DNA of 64,000 nt from Nocardia caishijiensis NBRC 108228 (GTDB taxonomy: Bacteria; Actinomycetota; Actinomycetes; Mycobacteriales; Mycobacteriaceae). The translations under genes and the position numbers were made by a program. The stretch covers positions 186,001 to 250,000 of the forward strand of contig NZ_BDBE01000025.1 in the NCBI RefSeq assembly GCF_001612825.1, read 5' to 3'. The notes beneath the pieces were generated by a model. It saw nothing but the letters and a program-made list of their open reading frames with translations, searched no databases and was not told the origin of the DNA. Shown one piece after another: positions 43,369-52,132 of this stretch. Numbering within the stretch: position 1 is the first letter of the stretch; every line of letters begins with the position of its first letter.

Positions 43369-45864
43369 TCAGCCCGCCGCTACCGTGACCTCGTCGAACA
43401 CCACCTCGCCCGCGGCATCGGATTCCTCGAGGGCCACGATCGCCGTCAGTGCCCAGCCGTGGTCGCCCGCCGGGTCGTCGATCACCTGGCGCACATGCCA
43501 GAAACCGGGTCGTTGCTCCACCCGGAACAGTTGTGGGCCGCGCGCGTCGGGGCCGGTGCCGATCGAGTCGTACTCCTCGAAGTAGGGGGCGAACTCCTCG
43601 GCCCAGTCGGGACCGCCGAGCTGATCCAGGTCGTACCAGCGTTGCCGCGAGACCAGCTCCACCCGGCGGAACATGGCGTTGCGCACCATGATCCGGAACG
43701 CCCGTTCGTTGGCCGTGATCGGGCGCACCTGTTCGGCGCCGAAGGCCACCTGGTCGGTGTCGATCTCGGCGCCCGGGTTGGTGAGCTGCTCCCATTCGTC
43801 GAGCAGGCTCGAGTCGACCTGGCGGATCAGTTCGCCGAGCCATTCGGTGAGGTCGTCGAGTTCCTCGGTGCGCGCCGCGTCGGGCACGGTGCGGCGCAGC
43901 GCGCGGTAGGCGTCGGCCAGGTAGCGCAGCACCACCCCTTCGGAGCGGGTGAGCTCGTAGAAGGAGATGAGTTCGGCGAAGGTCATGGCGCGCTCGATCA
44001 TGTCGCGCACCACCGACTTCGGTGACGGCGCGAACTCCGACACCCACGGGTGCCCGGCGCGATAGGTCTCGAACGCGGGCTCGATCAGCTCCGCGAGCGG
44101 CTTGGGCCAGGTCACCTCCTCGAGCAGCTCCATGCGCTCCTCGTACTCGATGCCCTCGGCCTTCATCTCGGCAACGGCGGCACCGCGCGCCTTGTGCTGC
44201 TGGGCCATCAGCAGCTGGCGTGGATCCTCGAGCGTCGCCTCGATCAGGGAGACGACATCGAGTGTGTAGGTGGGACTTTCGCGGTCGAGCAGCTCGAACG
44301 CGGCCAACGCGAACGGCGACAGCGGCTGATCGAGCGCGAAATCCCGTTGCAGGTCGACGGTGAGCCGTGCCATCCGGCCCAAGGCATCGGGCTCGGAGAG
44401 TTGTTGCACCACACCGGCATCGCGCAGCGAACGGTAGAGGCGAATGGCGCGCAGGATGTGTTTGCGTTGGGCCGGGCGCGGTTCGTGATTGTCCTCGAGC
44501 AGGTGCCGCATGGCGTAGAAGCAGTTGCCCGGCCGGGCGATGACATTGAGCAGCATCGAGTTGGTGACCGCGAACCGCGACACCATCGGTTCGGGTTGCG
44601 CGGCGACCAACCGGTCGAAGGTCTCCTCGCTCCACGACACGAAACCCTCGGGCGGCTTGCGACGCTGCACCTTTCGCTGCTTCTTCGGATCGTCGCCCGC
44701 CTTGGCGATCAGACGCGCGTTCTCCACCTCGTGCTCGGGCGCCTGCACCACCACGGTGCCCATGGTGTCGAACCCGGCGCGACCGGCGCGTCCGGCGATC
44801 TGATGGAACTCGCGGGCCTTGAGCCTGCGGGTGCGCACACCGTCGTATTTGGTCAGACCGGTCAGCAGCACGGTGCGGATCGGCACATTGATCCCGACGC
44901 CAAGAGTGTCGGTGCCGCACACCACCTTCAGCAGGCCGTCCTGGGCGAGTTTCTCCACCAGCCTGCGGTACTTGGGCAGCATGCCCGCGTGGTGCACGCC
45001 GATGCCGTGGCGGATCAACCGCGACAGGGTCTTGCCGAAGCCGGAGGCGAACCGGAACTCGCCGATCGCGGCGGCGATGGCGTCCTTCTCGGCGCGGGAG
45101 GCGAAGTTCACGCTGGTCAGCGCCTGAGCGCGTTCCAGGGCGGCGGCCTGGGTGAAGTGCACCACGTACACGGGGGCCTGATGGGTGGTGACCAGTTCCT
45201 CGAGGGTTTCGGTGATGGGGGTGCGCACGTAGGAGAACGTCAGCGGGACCGGGCGTTCGGTGCCCGCGACCACGGCCGTCGGCCTACCGGTGCGCTGTTC
45301 GAGGTCGGTGGCGAAGAAGTCGACCTCGCCCAGGGTGGCCGACATCAACAGGAACTGGGCGCGCGGCAGTTCGATGATCGGCACCTGCCACGCCCAGCCC
45401 CGATCGGGATCGGCGTAGAAATGGAACTCGTCCATCACCACCTGGCCCACGTCGGCGGCGGCGCCCTCGCGCAACGCCAGATTCGCCAGGATCTCGGCGG
45501 TGGCACAGACGATGGGCGCGTCGGCGTTCACCGCGGCGTCACCGGTGACCATGCCGACGTTCTCGGCGCCGAACACCTCGCAGAGCGCGAAGAACTTCTC
45601 GCTCACCAGCGCCTTGATGGGTGCGGTGTAGTAGCTGCGTTGCCCGTTGGCCATGGCGAACAGGTGCGCCCCGACCGCCACGAGGGATTTACCGGAGCCG
45701 GTCGGGGTCGCGAGAATGACGTTGGAGCCTGACGCCAGCTCCATCAGCGCCTCGTCCTGCGCCGGATACAGGGTGGTGCCCTGCTCGGCGGCCCACAGCG
45801 CGAACGACTCGTAGAGCGCGTCGGCGTCGGTACCGGGAATTTCGAGCAGGTCGGTCAGATCCAC
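43369..45864 (-). CDS. DEAD/DEAH-box helicase with DUF3516 domain
   Basis: An 831-residue superfamily 2 helicase of a group restricted mainly to actinobacteria. Walker A is ATPTGSGKS, the Walker B box is VVMDEFHFY (DEFH, with F instead of V/A), SATLGE is motif III, and HQIAGRAGRAGFD motif VI. The last 450 residues contain DUF3516. Its role (RNA or DNA processing) is not known. GTG 45864 is preferred to GTG 45873 because TAGGGT ends 7 bases before it and no ribosome site is present. It follows the PAC2 gene on the same strand. Confidence 0.87.
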   Translation of the reverse strand: MDLTDLLEIPGTDADALYESFALWAAEQGTTLYPAQDEALMELASGSNVILATPTGSGKSLVAVGAHLFAMANGQRSYYTAPIKALVSEKFFALCEVFGAENVGMVTGDAAVNADAPIVCATAEILANLALREGAAADVGQVVMDEFHFYADPDRGWAWQVPIIELPRAQFLLMSATLGEVDFFATDLEQRTGRPTAVVAGTERPVPLTFSYVRTPITETLEELVTTHQAPVYVVHFTQAAALERAQALTSVNFASRAEKDAIAAAIGEFRFASGFGKTLSRLIRHGIGVHHAGMLPKYRRLVEKLAQDGLLKVVCGTDTLGVGINVPIRTVLLTGLTKYDGVRTRRLKAREFHQIAGRAGRAGFDTMGTVVVQAPEHEVENARLIAKAGDDPKKQRKVQRRKPPEGFVSWSEETFDRLVAAQPEPMVSRFAVTNSMLLNVIARPGNCFYAMRHLLEDNHEPRPAQRKHILRAIRLYRSLRDAGVVQQLSEPDALGRMARLTVDLQRDFALDQPLSPFALAAFELLDRESPTYTLDVVSLIEATLEDPRQLLMAQQHKARGAAVAEMKAEGIEYEERMELLEEVTWPKPLAELIEPAFETYRAGHPWVSEFAPSPKSVVRDMIERAMTFAELISFYELTRSEGVVLRYLADAYRALRRTVPDAARTEELDDLTEWLGELIRQVDSSLLDEWEQLTNPGAEIDTDQVAFGAEQVRPITANERAFRIMVRNAMFRRVELVSRQRWYDLDQLGGPDWAEEFAPYFEEYDSIGTGPDARGPQLFRVEQRPGFWHVRQVIDDPAGDHGWALTAIVALEESDAAGEVVFDEVTVAAG

Positions 45865-45871
45865 TCCGACC

Positions 45872-45877
45872 ACCCTA
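45872..45877 (-). promoter_or_regulatory. -10 element for a leaderless helicase transcript
   Basis: On the minus strand TAGGGT is followed by 7 bases and GTG 45864, so the message would start on the start codon. Confidence 0.5.
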
Positions 45878-45903
45878 GTGGTCGGGTGCGGCGCGACCGT
45901 GCG

Positions 45904-46839
45904 TCAGTCCCGTCCGGTGTCGTCGTAGCCGCCCTGTTCGGCCAGGAAACGCTCGAACTCCGCGCCGAGCTCCTCGCCGCTCGGTAGCTCGCCGTCACCG
46001 GCCAGCAGGCTGGACTGCCTCTCCTGGGCGGTGACGAAGCTGTCGTACTGGCGTTCCAGCGCCGCGACGACCGTCTCCACTTCCTCGTTGCCCGCGATGT
46101 GCTCGGCGACCTGCTCGCGCACCCGCGCGGCGGCCTCACCGAGCGCGGCCAGCGGCAGCTCGAGACCGGTGTTGTCGGCGACGCTCTCGAGCAGGGTCTG
46201 GGCGGCCTCGGGGTAATCGGTCTGGGCCAGGTAGTGCGGCACGTGCACGGAGAAACCGAGCGATTCGTGGCCGTGCTGGGCCATGCGGAACTCGAGTAGG
46301 GACGACGCGCTGCCGGGCACCTGCAGCTCACCGGGCCAGCGCTGGTGCTCCCCGATCAGTGATCGGTCCGAAGAATGCGCGGTGACGCCGAGCGGGCGGG
46401 TGTGCGGGATCGCCATCGGAATCGCCGACAGACCGATCGTGCGCCGCACACCGAGCTGTTCGGCCAGCAACCGCACCGCCGTGGTGAACTTCTCCCAGCG
46501 CAGATCCGGTTCGAGACCGGCCAGCAGCAGGAACGGGGTGCCCGCCGTGTCGCGCAGCGCCCACAGGTTCAGTTCGGGCTCGGCGTAGTCGGCGAAGTGG
46601 TCGGTCTTGAACGTCATGAGGGGGCGACGCGACCGGTAGTCGAGCAGCTCGTCCACATCGAACGACGCGACGAGTTCCGATTCCAGGCTCTCGCGCAGGT
46701 GCGTCGTGGCCAGGCGCACCGCGTGACCGGCATCGGTGAAACCTTCCAGCCCGTGCACCAGCACGGGACCGGCGCCGTCGTCCGCGGACAACTGCGGTGC
46801 CGGGAACTCCAGTTCGTACATGTGCGACTGGTCATCCAT
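45904..46839 (-). CDS. PAC2 family (proteasome assembly chaperone-like) protein
   Basis: A 311-residue PAC2 fold protein. Recognisable pieces are VLVHGLEGFTDAGHAVRLAT near the N-terminus and RRTIGLSAIPMAIPHTRP in the middle, as in the actinobacterial PAC2 proteins (Rv2714/Rv2125-like). Actinobacteria have a proteasome, but whether these proteins help assemble it is unproved. ATG 46839 has AGGAG 7-8 bases upstream; an upstream extension is not supported. The C-terminus is acidic and probably helical. In M. tuberculosis a PAC2 gene lies between nrdR and ideR, as here. Confidence 0.86.
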   Translation of the reverse strand: MDDQSHMYELEFPAPQLSADDGAGPVLVHGLEGFTDAGHAVRLATTHLRESLESELVASFDVDELLDYRSRRPLMTFKTDHFADYAEPELNLWALRDTAGTPFLLLAGLEPDLRWEKFTTAVRLLAEQLGVRRTIGLSAIPMAIPHTRPLGVTAHSSDRSLIGEHQRWPGELQVPGSASSLLEFRMAQHGHESLGFSVHVPHYLAQTDYPEAAQTLLESVADNTGLELPLAALGEAAARVREQVAEHIAGNEEVETVVAALERQYDSFVTAQERQSSLLAGDGELPSGEELGAEFERFLAEQGGYDDTGRD

Positions 46840-47032
46840 CGCGTTTCTCCTTCCTGCGCGGTCCACCAACGCTCGCGGCGGGGGAGGCTTCTCCATTGTC
46901 CCCCATGCGAGCACGACCGACGCACACGGCCGGAGGACGGCTCGTTCTGCTTCCAACAGTCACACCTGTCTCGACATTCCCACCGGCGTGGCGCGCGAGA
47001 CCCGCTCGCGCCGGTGCGGCACAGTGAAGGGT

Positions 47033-47761
47033 GTGAACGTGGCGCGTACCTCGCTCAGCAGGGCCGTCGCGGCGACGGCGGGTCGTCGCCGGGTCGCGGC
47101 TTGCGCCGTGGTGATGGCGGGTGCGCTGACCGGGTGCGGGGAGCCGGTGAGCGGCATCCCGATCGCGGAGAGCGCCACCTCGATGCATCACGTCGACGCC
47201 GCACCCGCTGACCTGCTGCCCGCACCGCACCAGTTCCCGGCCGCCTATCCGGCGGTGGTCCTTCCGCCGCAGGCCGCCGTCGCGGCGGCGGAGGACCTCG
47301 ACGGTGTCGGGATGGGCGCGACGGTGAGCCCGGTCGAGTGCACGCCGCCGGAGGCCGAGCTCGGCGCCGAGCCGCCCGCGGTGGCGGTCGGCACCGACGA
47401 GGCGAGCCGGGCCAGTCTCACCGTCGAGCTGTCGCGGACCACCGAACTGCTGGCCCGGGTGCGTGACCGGTTGCGTGCCTGCGAACAGATCCGGGTGCGC
47501 CGGGCAGGCGCGGGAACGACCGTCACCACCGAGGTCTCCGCACACGTTCCGGCAGGTGCCGACGAGGCGATGACCTTGCGGCGCAGGGTGATCCCGGATG
47601 TCGGTGGCGTCGGGCTGACGCAGACCATGTACACCTCGGTCGGCCGCGTCGGTGATATCCGGATCACCGTCACCTCGATGACTTTCGGTGCGGCTGAACC
47701 CGACAAGGCCGCGGTCGACCAGTTGTTCAGCACGACCGTGAGCACCGTCCGAACGCACTGA
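47033..47761 (+). CDS. Putative lipoprotein
   Basis: A 242-residue exported protein. The signal peptide has an Arg-rich start, hydrophobic VVMAGAL and a lipobox LTGC at about residue 35. The mature part is Ala/Val-rich with ECTPPEAELG and a repeated Cys (LRACEQIRV), possibly one disulfide, and ends VDQLFSTTVSTV; the general form resembles mycobacterial DUF5642-like lipoproteins, without certainty. Start GTG 47033; GTG 47039 is nearer to the ideal distance from GAAGG. Divergent from the PAC2 gene. Confidence 0.7.
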   Translation: MNVARTSLSRAVAATAGRRRVAACAVVMAGALTGCGEPVSGIPIAESATSMHHVDAAPADLLPAPHQFPAAYPAVVLPPQAAVAAAEDLDGVGMGATVSPVECTPPEAELGAEPPAVAVGTDEASRASLTVELSRTTELLARVRDRLRACEQIRVRRAGAGTTVTTEVSAHVPAGADEAMTLRRRVIPDVGGVGLTQTMYTSVGRVGDIRITVTSMTFGAAEPDKAAVDQLFSTTVSTVRTH

Positions 47762-47909
47762 TCGACCGCTAGCACGCGGCACCGACATCTCCGGGGCGTC
47801 GGAACCGGTGTCGGCGATGGTTGTGCACAGATCCACCGGTGTCCACAGGGCAGCGAAAAGCCCAGGTCGCGCGGTCGGTGCCGAGACGGCGGGCGAGGAC
47901 GCTGAGGCC

Positions 47910-49067
47910 ATGACCTCATCGACCGACCCGATCCGGCGGACCACCCGCACCGGCCCCTTTCCCCGGGCGCTCACCTGTGCCGAAACCGGACCCGGCTACC
48001 GGGACCTGCCCACTCCCGCCGTCCGCGTGGACGAGCCAGGTGATCTCATCGCCGCGCTCCCGGCGATGCTCGGCTTCGTTCCCGAACGCTCGCTCGTCGT
48101 CGCGGTGCTGCATCCGCACGCCACGGCCGCCGCCGCGATCGACGCGGTGGTGCGGTTCGACCTCGACACCGTCACCGATCCCGACCACTACGAGCACTTC
48201 CTCGACTGCCTCGGGTCGATCTGCCTGCGCGAACAGGCCACCGGGGTGTTCGCCGTCCTCGTCGACGACCGACGCCGATCCGTCTCGGCCACCGCCGCGC
48301 GGGGCCACGCCCTGCTCGCGGCGATCGGTGCGCAGGGAATCGAGGTCCGTGGGGCGTGGACGGTGCGTGCGATCGCCGCGGGCGCGCGGTACCGCAGTCT
48401 GCTCGGAACCGGCGGCGGCCTGGTGGCCGACCCGGATTCCTCGATCGTCTCGCTGTCCCATGTGCTCGACGGCAGGCAGATCCGTCGCTCCCGAGGCGAA
48501 CTCACCGCGCTCGTCGAACCCGATGAGCAGATGTGCGCGCGGGTGCGTCGCGAGCTCGGGGCGGCCGTCGCCCGCTACCGTGGCGGGCTCGCGACGGCCG
48601 GACGGGTGGGGCAGACAGCGGTGTATCAGCGCCGGGCACTGGAGTGGGTGCTGTGGCAGATCGCCGACGCGGCCTCGGGTCCACCCCGCGCCGATCGCGA
48701 ATTCGCTCGGCTGGCAGCCACTTTGCGCGATCGGGCGGTCCGCGACGCGCTGTACGGGCTCGCGGTCACCGACCACGCCGAGGCCGCCGAAGGACTGTGG
48801 GCACAGTTGGCGAGGGCGACCCCGGCGGGGGATCGCGCCGAAGCCGCCGCACTGCTCGGCTTCAGCGCCTACCTGCGCGGGGACGGGCCGTTCGCCGGGA
48901 TCGCGCTGGCCGCCGCCGTCGACGCCGACGGTGACCATCCGATGGCGGTCCTGTTGGAAACGTCGCTGCAGTCGGGTCTTCGACCCGAACGTCTGCGCAC
49001 ACTGGCCGACTGCGGGCGTCAGATCGCCGCCGACCTCGGGGTCGATCTGGGACCGGTGCGGCCGTGA
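47910..49067 (+). CDS. DUF4192 domain protein
   Basis: A 385-residue cytoplasmic protein. The family hallmark is DEPGDLIAALPAMLGFVPER followed by SLVVAVL near the start, then an Ala-rich helical remainder. DUF4192 is common in actinobacteria and its function is unknown. ATG 47910 is chosen since the sequence before it (to 47808) is not conserved-looking. Its last codons fall within the hairpin it shares with convergent galE. Confidence 0.82.
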   Translation: MTSSTDPIRRTTRTGPFPRALTCAETGPGYRDLPTPAVRVDEPGDLIAALPAMLGFVPERSLVVAVLHPHATAAAAIDAVVRFDLDTVTDPDHYEHFLDCLGSICLREQATGVFAVLVDDRRRSVSATAARGHALLAAIGAQGIEVRGAWTVRAIAAGARYRSLLGTGGGLVADPDSSIVSLSHVLDGRQIRRSRGELTALVEPDEQMCARVRRELGAAVARYRGGLATAGRVGQTAVYQRRALEWVLWQIADAASGPPRADREFARLAATLRDRAVRDALYGLAVTDHAEAAEGLWAQLARATPAGDRAEAAALLGFSAYLRGDGPFAGIALAAAVDADGDHPMAVLLETSLQSGLRPERLRTLADCGRQIAADLGVDLGPVRP

Positions 49068-49083
49068 ACGGGCCGCACCGGTC
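49051..49083. terminator. Hairpin terminator overlapping the DUF4192 stop
   Basis: GACCGGTGCGGCC and its exact complement give a 13-bp stem with a 7-base loop. It contains the TGA of the plus-strand gene and lies 8 bases from the stop of convergent galE. Confidence 0.75.
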
Positions 49084-49090
49084 GGCCACC

Positions 49091-50071
49091 TCAGCGGGCG
49101 CTGTGCGCCTTGTCGCCGAGCGACCGCAGGAATTCCCAGGCGTCGGTGACGATCTCGTCGATGTCGTTGTGCTCGGGCGTCCAGCCCAGCTCGGCGATCG
49201 CCTGCTCACTCGACGCGATCAGCACCGCCGGGTCACCCGCGCGCCGGGGCGCGTCGACGGCTTCGATGGGCAGGCCGGTGACGCGCTCGCACGCCGAGAT
49301 CACCTCGCGCACCGAGAAACCGGTGCCCGAACCGAGATTGAGAACGCGGTGCGTTCCCGGCTGCGACGACGCCAGAGCGAGCAGATGCGCCTGCGCCAGA
49401 TCACGGATGTGGATGTAGTCGCGCACACAGGTGCCGTCCGGCGTCGGCCAGTCGGTGCCGTACACCGAGATGGCCTTGCGGTGACCGAGCGCCACCTGCA
49501 ACACCAGGGGGATCAAATGGGTTTCCACCACACGGTTCTCGCCGAGCCCGGCGTAGGCACCCGCCACGTTGAAGTAGCGCAGGCTCGTCGCGGCCAGCCC
49601 GTAGGCCACCGCGTAGGAGGTGATGGCGTGGTCGATCGCCAGCTTGCTCGCGCCGTAGGGGTTGGTCGGGCGGGTGGGAGACGCCTCGGTGATCGGCACC
49701 TGTTCGGGTTCGCCGTAGACCGCCGCGGTCGAGGAGAACACCAGGCGGCCGGTGCCCGTCTCACGCATCGCGTCGAGCAGGGTCAGGGTCTTGGCCACGT
49801 TGCCGTGCCAGTACTTGGCCGGTTGTTCCACCGACTCGCCGACCAGCGACTGCGCCGCGAAATGCAGGACACCGTCGAAGGATTCGGCACGCAGCAGCGC
49901 CGGGGCCGCCTCGGCGATGTCGCCTTCGACGAAACGCGCGCCCGCCGGGACGCCGTCGGCGTTACCGGTCGACAGGTCGTCGACGACGACCACCTCGTTG
50001 CCCTGCTCGAGCAACACCGCGGCGCACACGCCGCCCACATAGCCGGCCCCGCCGGTGACCAGAAGTTTCAC
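49091..50071 (-). CDS. galE: UDP-glucose 4-epimerase GalE
   Basis: A 326-residue short-chain dehydrogenase-fold enzyme that interconverts UDP-glucose and UDP-galactose for cell-wall galactan. The NAD motif is [10 protein letters not shown]. The catalytic region shows [12 protein letters not shown] and NPYGASK (Tyr-x-x-x-Lys), then [10 protein letters not shown]. Start is GTG 50071, 3 bases after ideR stops, so the two genes are likely one transcript, which is unusual for GalE. Confidence 0.92.
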   Translation of the reverse strand: MKLLVTGGAGYVGGVCAAVLLEQGNEVVVVDDLSTGNADGVPAGARFVEGDIAEAAPALLRAESFDGVLHFAAQSLVGESVEQPAKYWHGNVAKTLTLLDAMRETGTGRLVFSSTAAVYGEPEQVPITEASPTRPTNPYGASKLAIDHAITSYAVAYGLAATSLRYFNVAGAYAGLGENRVVETHLIPLVLQVALGHRKAISVYGTDWPTPDGTCVRDYIHIRDLAQAHLLALASSQPGTHRVLNLGSGTGFSVREVISACERVTGLPIEAVDAPRRAGDPAVLIASSEQAIAELGWTPEHNDIDEIVTDAWEFLRSLGDKAHSAR

Positions 50072-50074
50072 GGA

Positions 50075-50761
50075 TCAGACCAGCCTCACCTGGACGGCGT
50101 GCGCCATCTCTTCGGACAATTCGAAACCGTGGTGCCCCGGCACCGTGATCAGCACCGCACCCGGCTTGGTCTCCACGGTGACGCGCGCGTCGGGAACCAC
50201 ACCGGCCTCGCGCAATCGCCCGATGACCTCGGGGTCGGTCTGGATGTGCTCGGCCAGCCTGCGGACGACCACCGCGTGCAGCGCGCCGTTGGGCAGGTCG
50301 GAGAGGCGGATGAGCTTCTCCTCCACCGGCGGCGGGTCGGCCAGGCCGAGTTCGTCGAGCCCGGGAATGGGGTTGCCGTAGGGCGAGGTGGTCGGGTGGT
50401 TGAGCACCTCGATCAGGCGCCGCTCCACCTCCTCGCTCATCACGTGCTCCCAGCGACACGCCTCGGCGTGCACGTTCTGCCAGTCGAGGCCGATGATGTC
50501 GACCAGCAACCGCTCGGCGAGGCGGTGCTTGCGCATCACCGCGACCGCCATCGCGCGGCCCTTGTCGGTCAGCTCGAGATGGCGGTCACCCGCGACGAGC
50601 AGCAGGCCGTCGCGTTCCATCCGCGCGACCGTCTGGCTCACCGTCGGACCACTCTGCTCGAGTCGCTCGGCGATTCGTGCCCGCAAGGGCACCACGCCCT
50701 CTTCCTCGAGGTCGTAGATGGTACGGAGGTACATCTCCGTGGTGTCGACCAGATCTTTCAC
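50075..50761 (-). CDS. ideR: Iron-dependent regulator IdeR
   Basis: A 228-residue DtxR-family repressor that binds DNA when loaded with Fe2+ and controls siderophore and storage genes. It starts LVDTTEMYLRTIYDLEEEGV and has the DNA-recognition helix GPTVSQTVARMERDGLL and the metal-binding region ACRWEHVMSEEVERRL (Cys, Glu and His ligands). An SH3-like C-terminal domain is complete. GTG 50761. In M. tuberculosis sigB lies next to ideR; here two genes separate them. Confidence 0.95.
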   Translation of the reverse strand: MKDLVDTTEMYLRTIYDLEEEGVVPLRARIAERLEQSGPTVSQTVARMERDGLLLVAGDRHLELTDKGRAMAVAVMRKHRLAERLLVDIIGLDWQNVHAEACRWEHVMSEEVERRLIEVLNHPTTSPYGNPIPGLDELGLADPPPVEEKLIRLSDLPNGALHAVVVRRLAEHIQTDPEVIGRLREAGVVPDARVTVETKPGAVLITVPGHHGFELSEEMAHAVQVRLV

Positions 50762-50877
50762 CTGATAACCCCTTCGTCGGCACGATTCTACCCACGGGCG
50801 AACCCCGGTCCGTGCGCTGGACCGGCGGCCCTATTTCTACTGCATGTCAACGTCACACGGGGCCCGCTGCTTCCGGC

Positions 50878-50883
50878 TAGCGT
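50878..50883 (+). promoter_or_regulatory. -10 element for a leaderless acuC transcript
   Basis: TAGCGT is followed by exactly 7 bases and ATG 50891. Confidence 0.5.
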
Positions 50884-50890
50884 GGCGAGC

Positions 50891-52132
50891 ATGGTCACTG
50901 TGCCACCGAACCGAGCGCCGGGAACTCTCGTGTGGACCGAGCGATTCCTCGGCTACACCTGGAGCCCCGAGCATCCGATGAAACCGGCGCGCCTGCGGTT
51001 CACCATGTCGCTGGCCGACAGCCTCGGTCTGCTCGACGGGATCGAACCGCTCGCCCCCGCCGAGGCTACCCAGGGCGAGTTGATGCGCGTGCACAGCAGC
51101 GCCTATATCGAGGCGGTTCGCCGCGCCGGTGTGGGCCCGGCCACGCCCGAGGACAGCCTCTACGGCCTGGGAACCGCCGACAATCCGGTCTTCCCGCACA
51201 TGCACGAGGCGGCGTCGGTGATCGTCGGCGGCACGCTGGCCGCGGCCCGCGAGATCGCGGCGGGCCGGACACGGCGTGCGGTGAGCATCGGCGGGGGGAT
51301 GCACCACGCCATGCCGGACGCGGCGGCCGGGTTCTGCGTCTACAACGACGCCGCGATCGCCATCTCCTGGTTGTTGGACAACGGATTCGACCGGATCGCG
51401 TACGTGGATGTCGATGTCCACCACGGCGACGGTGTGCAGCGCGCCTTCTACGCCGATCCACGGGTTCTCACCGTGTCGCTGCACCAGCACCCGGCGACGC
51501 TGTGGCCGAACACGGGCTGGCCGGAGGAGACCGGGCTCGGCAGCGCCGAGGGCACCTCGATCAACCTGCCGCTGCTGCCGGGCACGCGGGATGCGCAGTG
51601 GCTGCGCGGTTTTCACGCGGTGGTGCCCGGTGCGATCGCCGCGTTCCGGCCACAGATCATCGTCAGCCAATGCGGGGTGGACACCCATCGTGAGGACCCA
51701 CTCGCGGACCTGGAGCTGACCGTCGACGGTCAGCGCGCGGCCTTCCTCGCCATGCGCGAGCTGGCCGACCGCCACGCCGAGGGCCGCTGGCTGGCGCTCG
51801 GTGGCGGCGGTTACGGGGTGGTGCGGGTGGTGCCGCGCGCGTGGACGCATCTGCTCGCGGCCGCGCTGGATCGGCCGCTGGCACCGGAGACCCCGATTCC
51901 CGAGAGCTGGCTCGACCAGGTCCGCGCGGCGGCGCCACGGGTCACCCCGCCGACGACGATGAGCGACGGCGGCGACCCGACCTACCGTCCGTGGGACGGA
52001 CCGGGCGGCGCCCCCGAGATCGGTGATCCCGACGAGGTCCGGGCCCAGCGTGCGGTCGACACCGCGATCTCGGCCACCCGACGGGCAGGTTTCGCGCTGC
52101 TCGGCCTCGACCCGGAGGACCCACGTGACTGA
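50891..52132 (+). CDS. acuC: AcuC-type protein deacetylase (histone deacetylase family)
   Basis: A 413-residue zinc-dependent deacetylase. The class I/II HDAC motifs are present: GGGMHHAMPDAAAGFCVYND (active-site His pair), DVDVHHGDGVQ (zinc Asp and His), and GGGGYGVVRVVPRAWT at the C-terminus. AcuC removes acetyl groups from lysines of acetyl-CoA synthetase and other enzymes. ATG 50891 with a leaderless -10 box. The following gene is an acetyltransferase that overlaps it by 8 bases, so the two opposing activities are made together. Confidence 0.88.
   Translation: MVTVPPNRAPGTLVWTERFLGYTWSPEHPMKPARLRFTMSLADSLGLLDGIEPLAPAEATQGELMRVHSSAYIEAVRRAGVGPATPEDSLYGLGTADNPVFPHMHEAASVIVGGTLAAAREIAAGRTRRAVSIGGGMHHAMPDAAAGFCVYNDAAIAISWLLDNGFDRIAYVDVDVHHGDGVQRAFYADPRVLTVSLHQHPATLWPNTGWPEETGLGSAEGTSINLPLLPGTRDAQWLRGFHAVVPGAIAAFRPQIIVSQCGVDTHREDPLADLELTVDGQRAAFLAMRELADRHAEGRWLALGGGGYGVVRVVPRAWTHLLAAALDRPLAPETPIPESWLDQVRAAAPRVTPPTTMSDGGDPTYRPWDGPGGAPEIGDPDEVRAQRAVDTAISATRRAGFALLGLDPEDPRD

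Noticed and set aside
49064..50890. Extension of the acuC frame upstream
   Set aside because: It is antisense to galE and ideR; ATG 50891 has a leaderless -10 box and the HDAC fold begins there.
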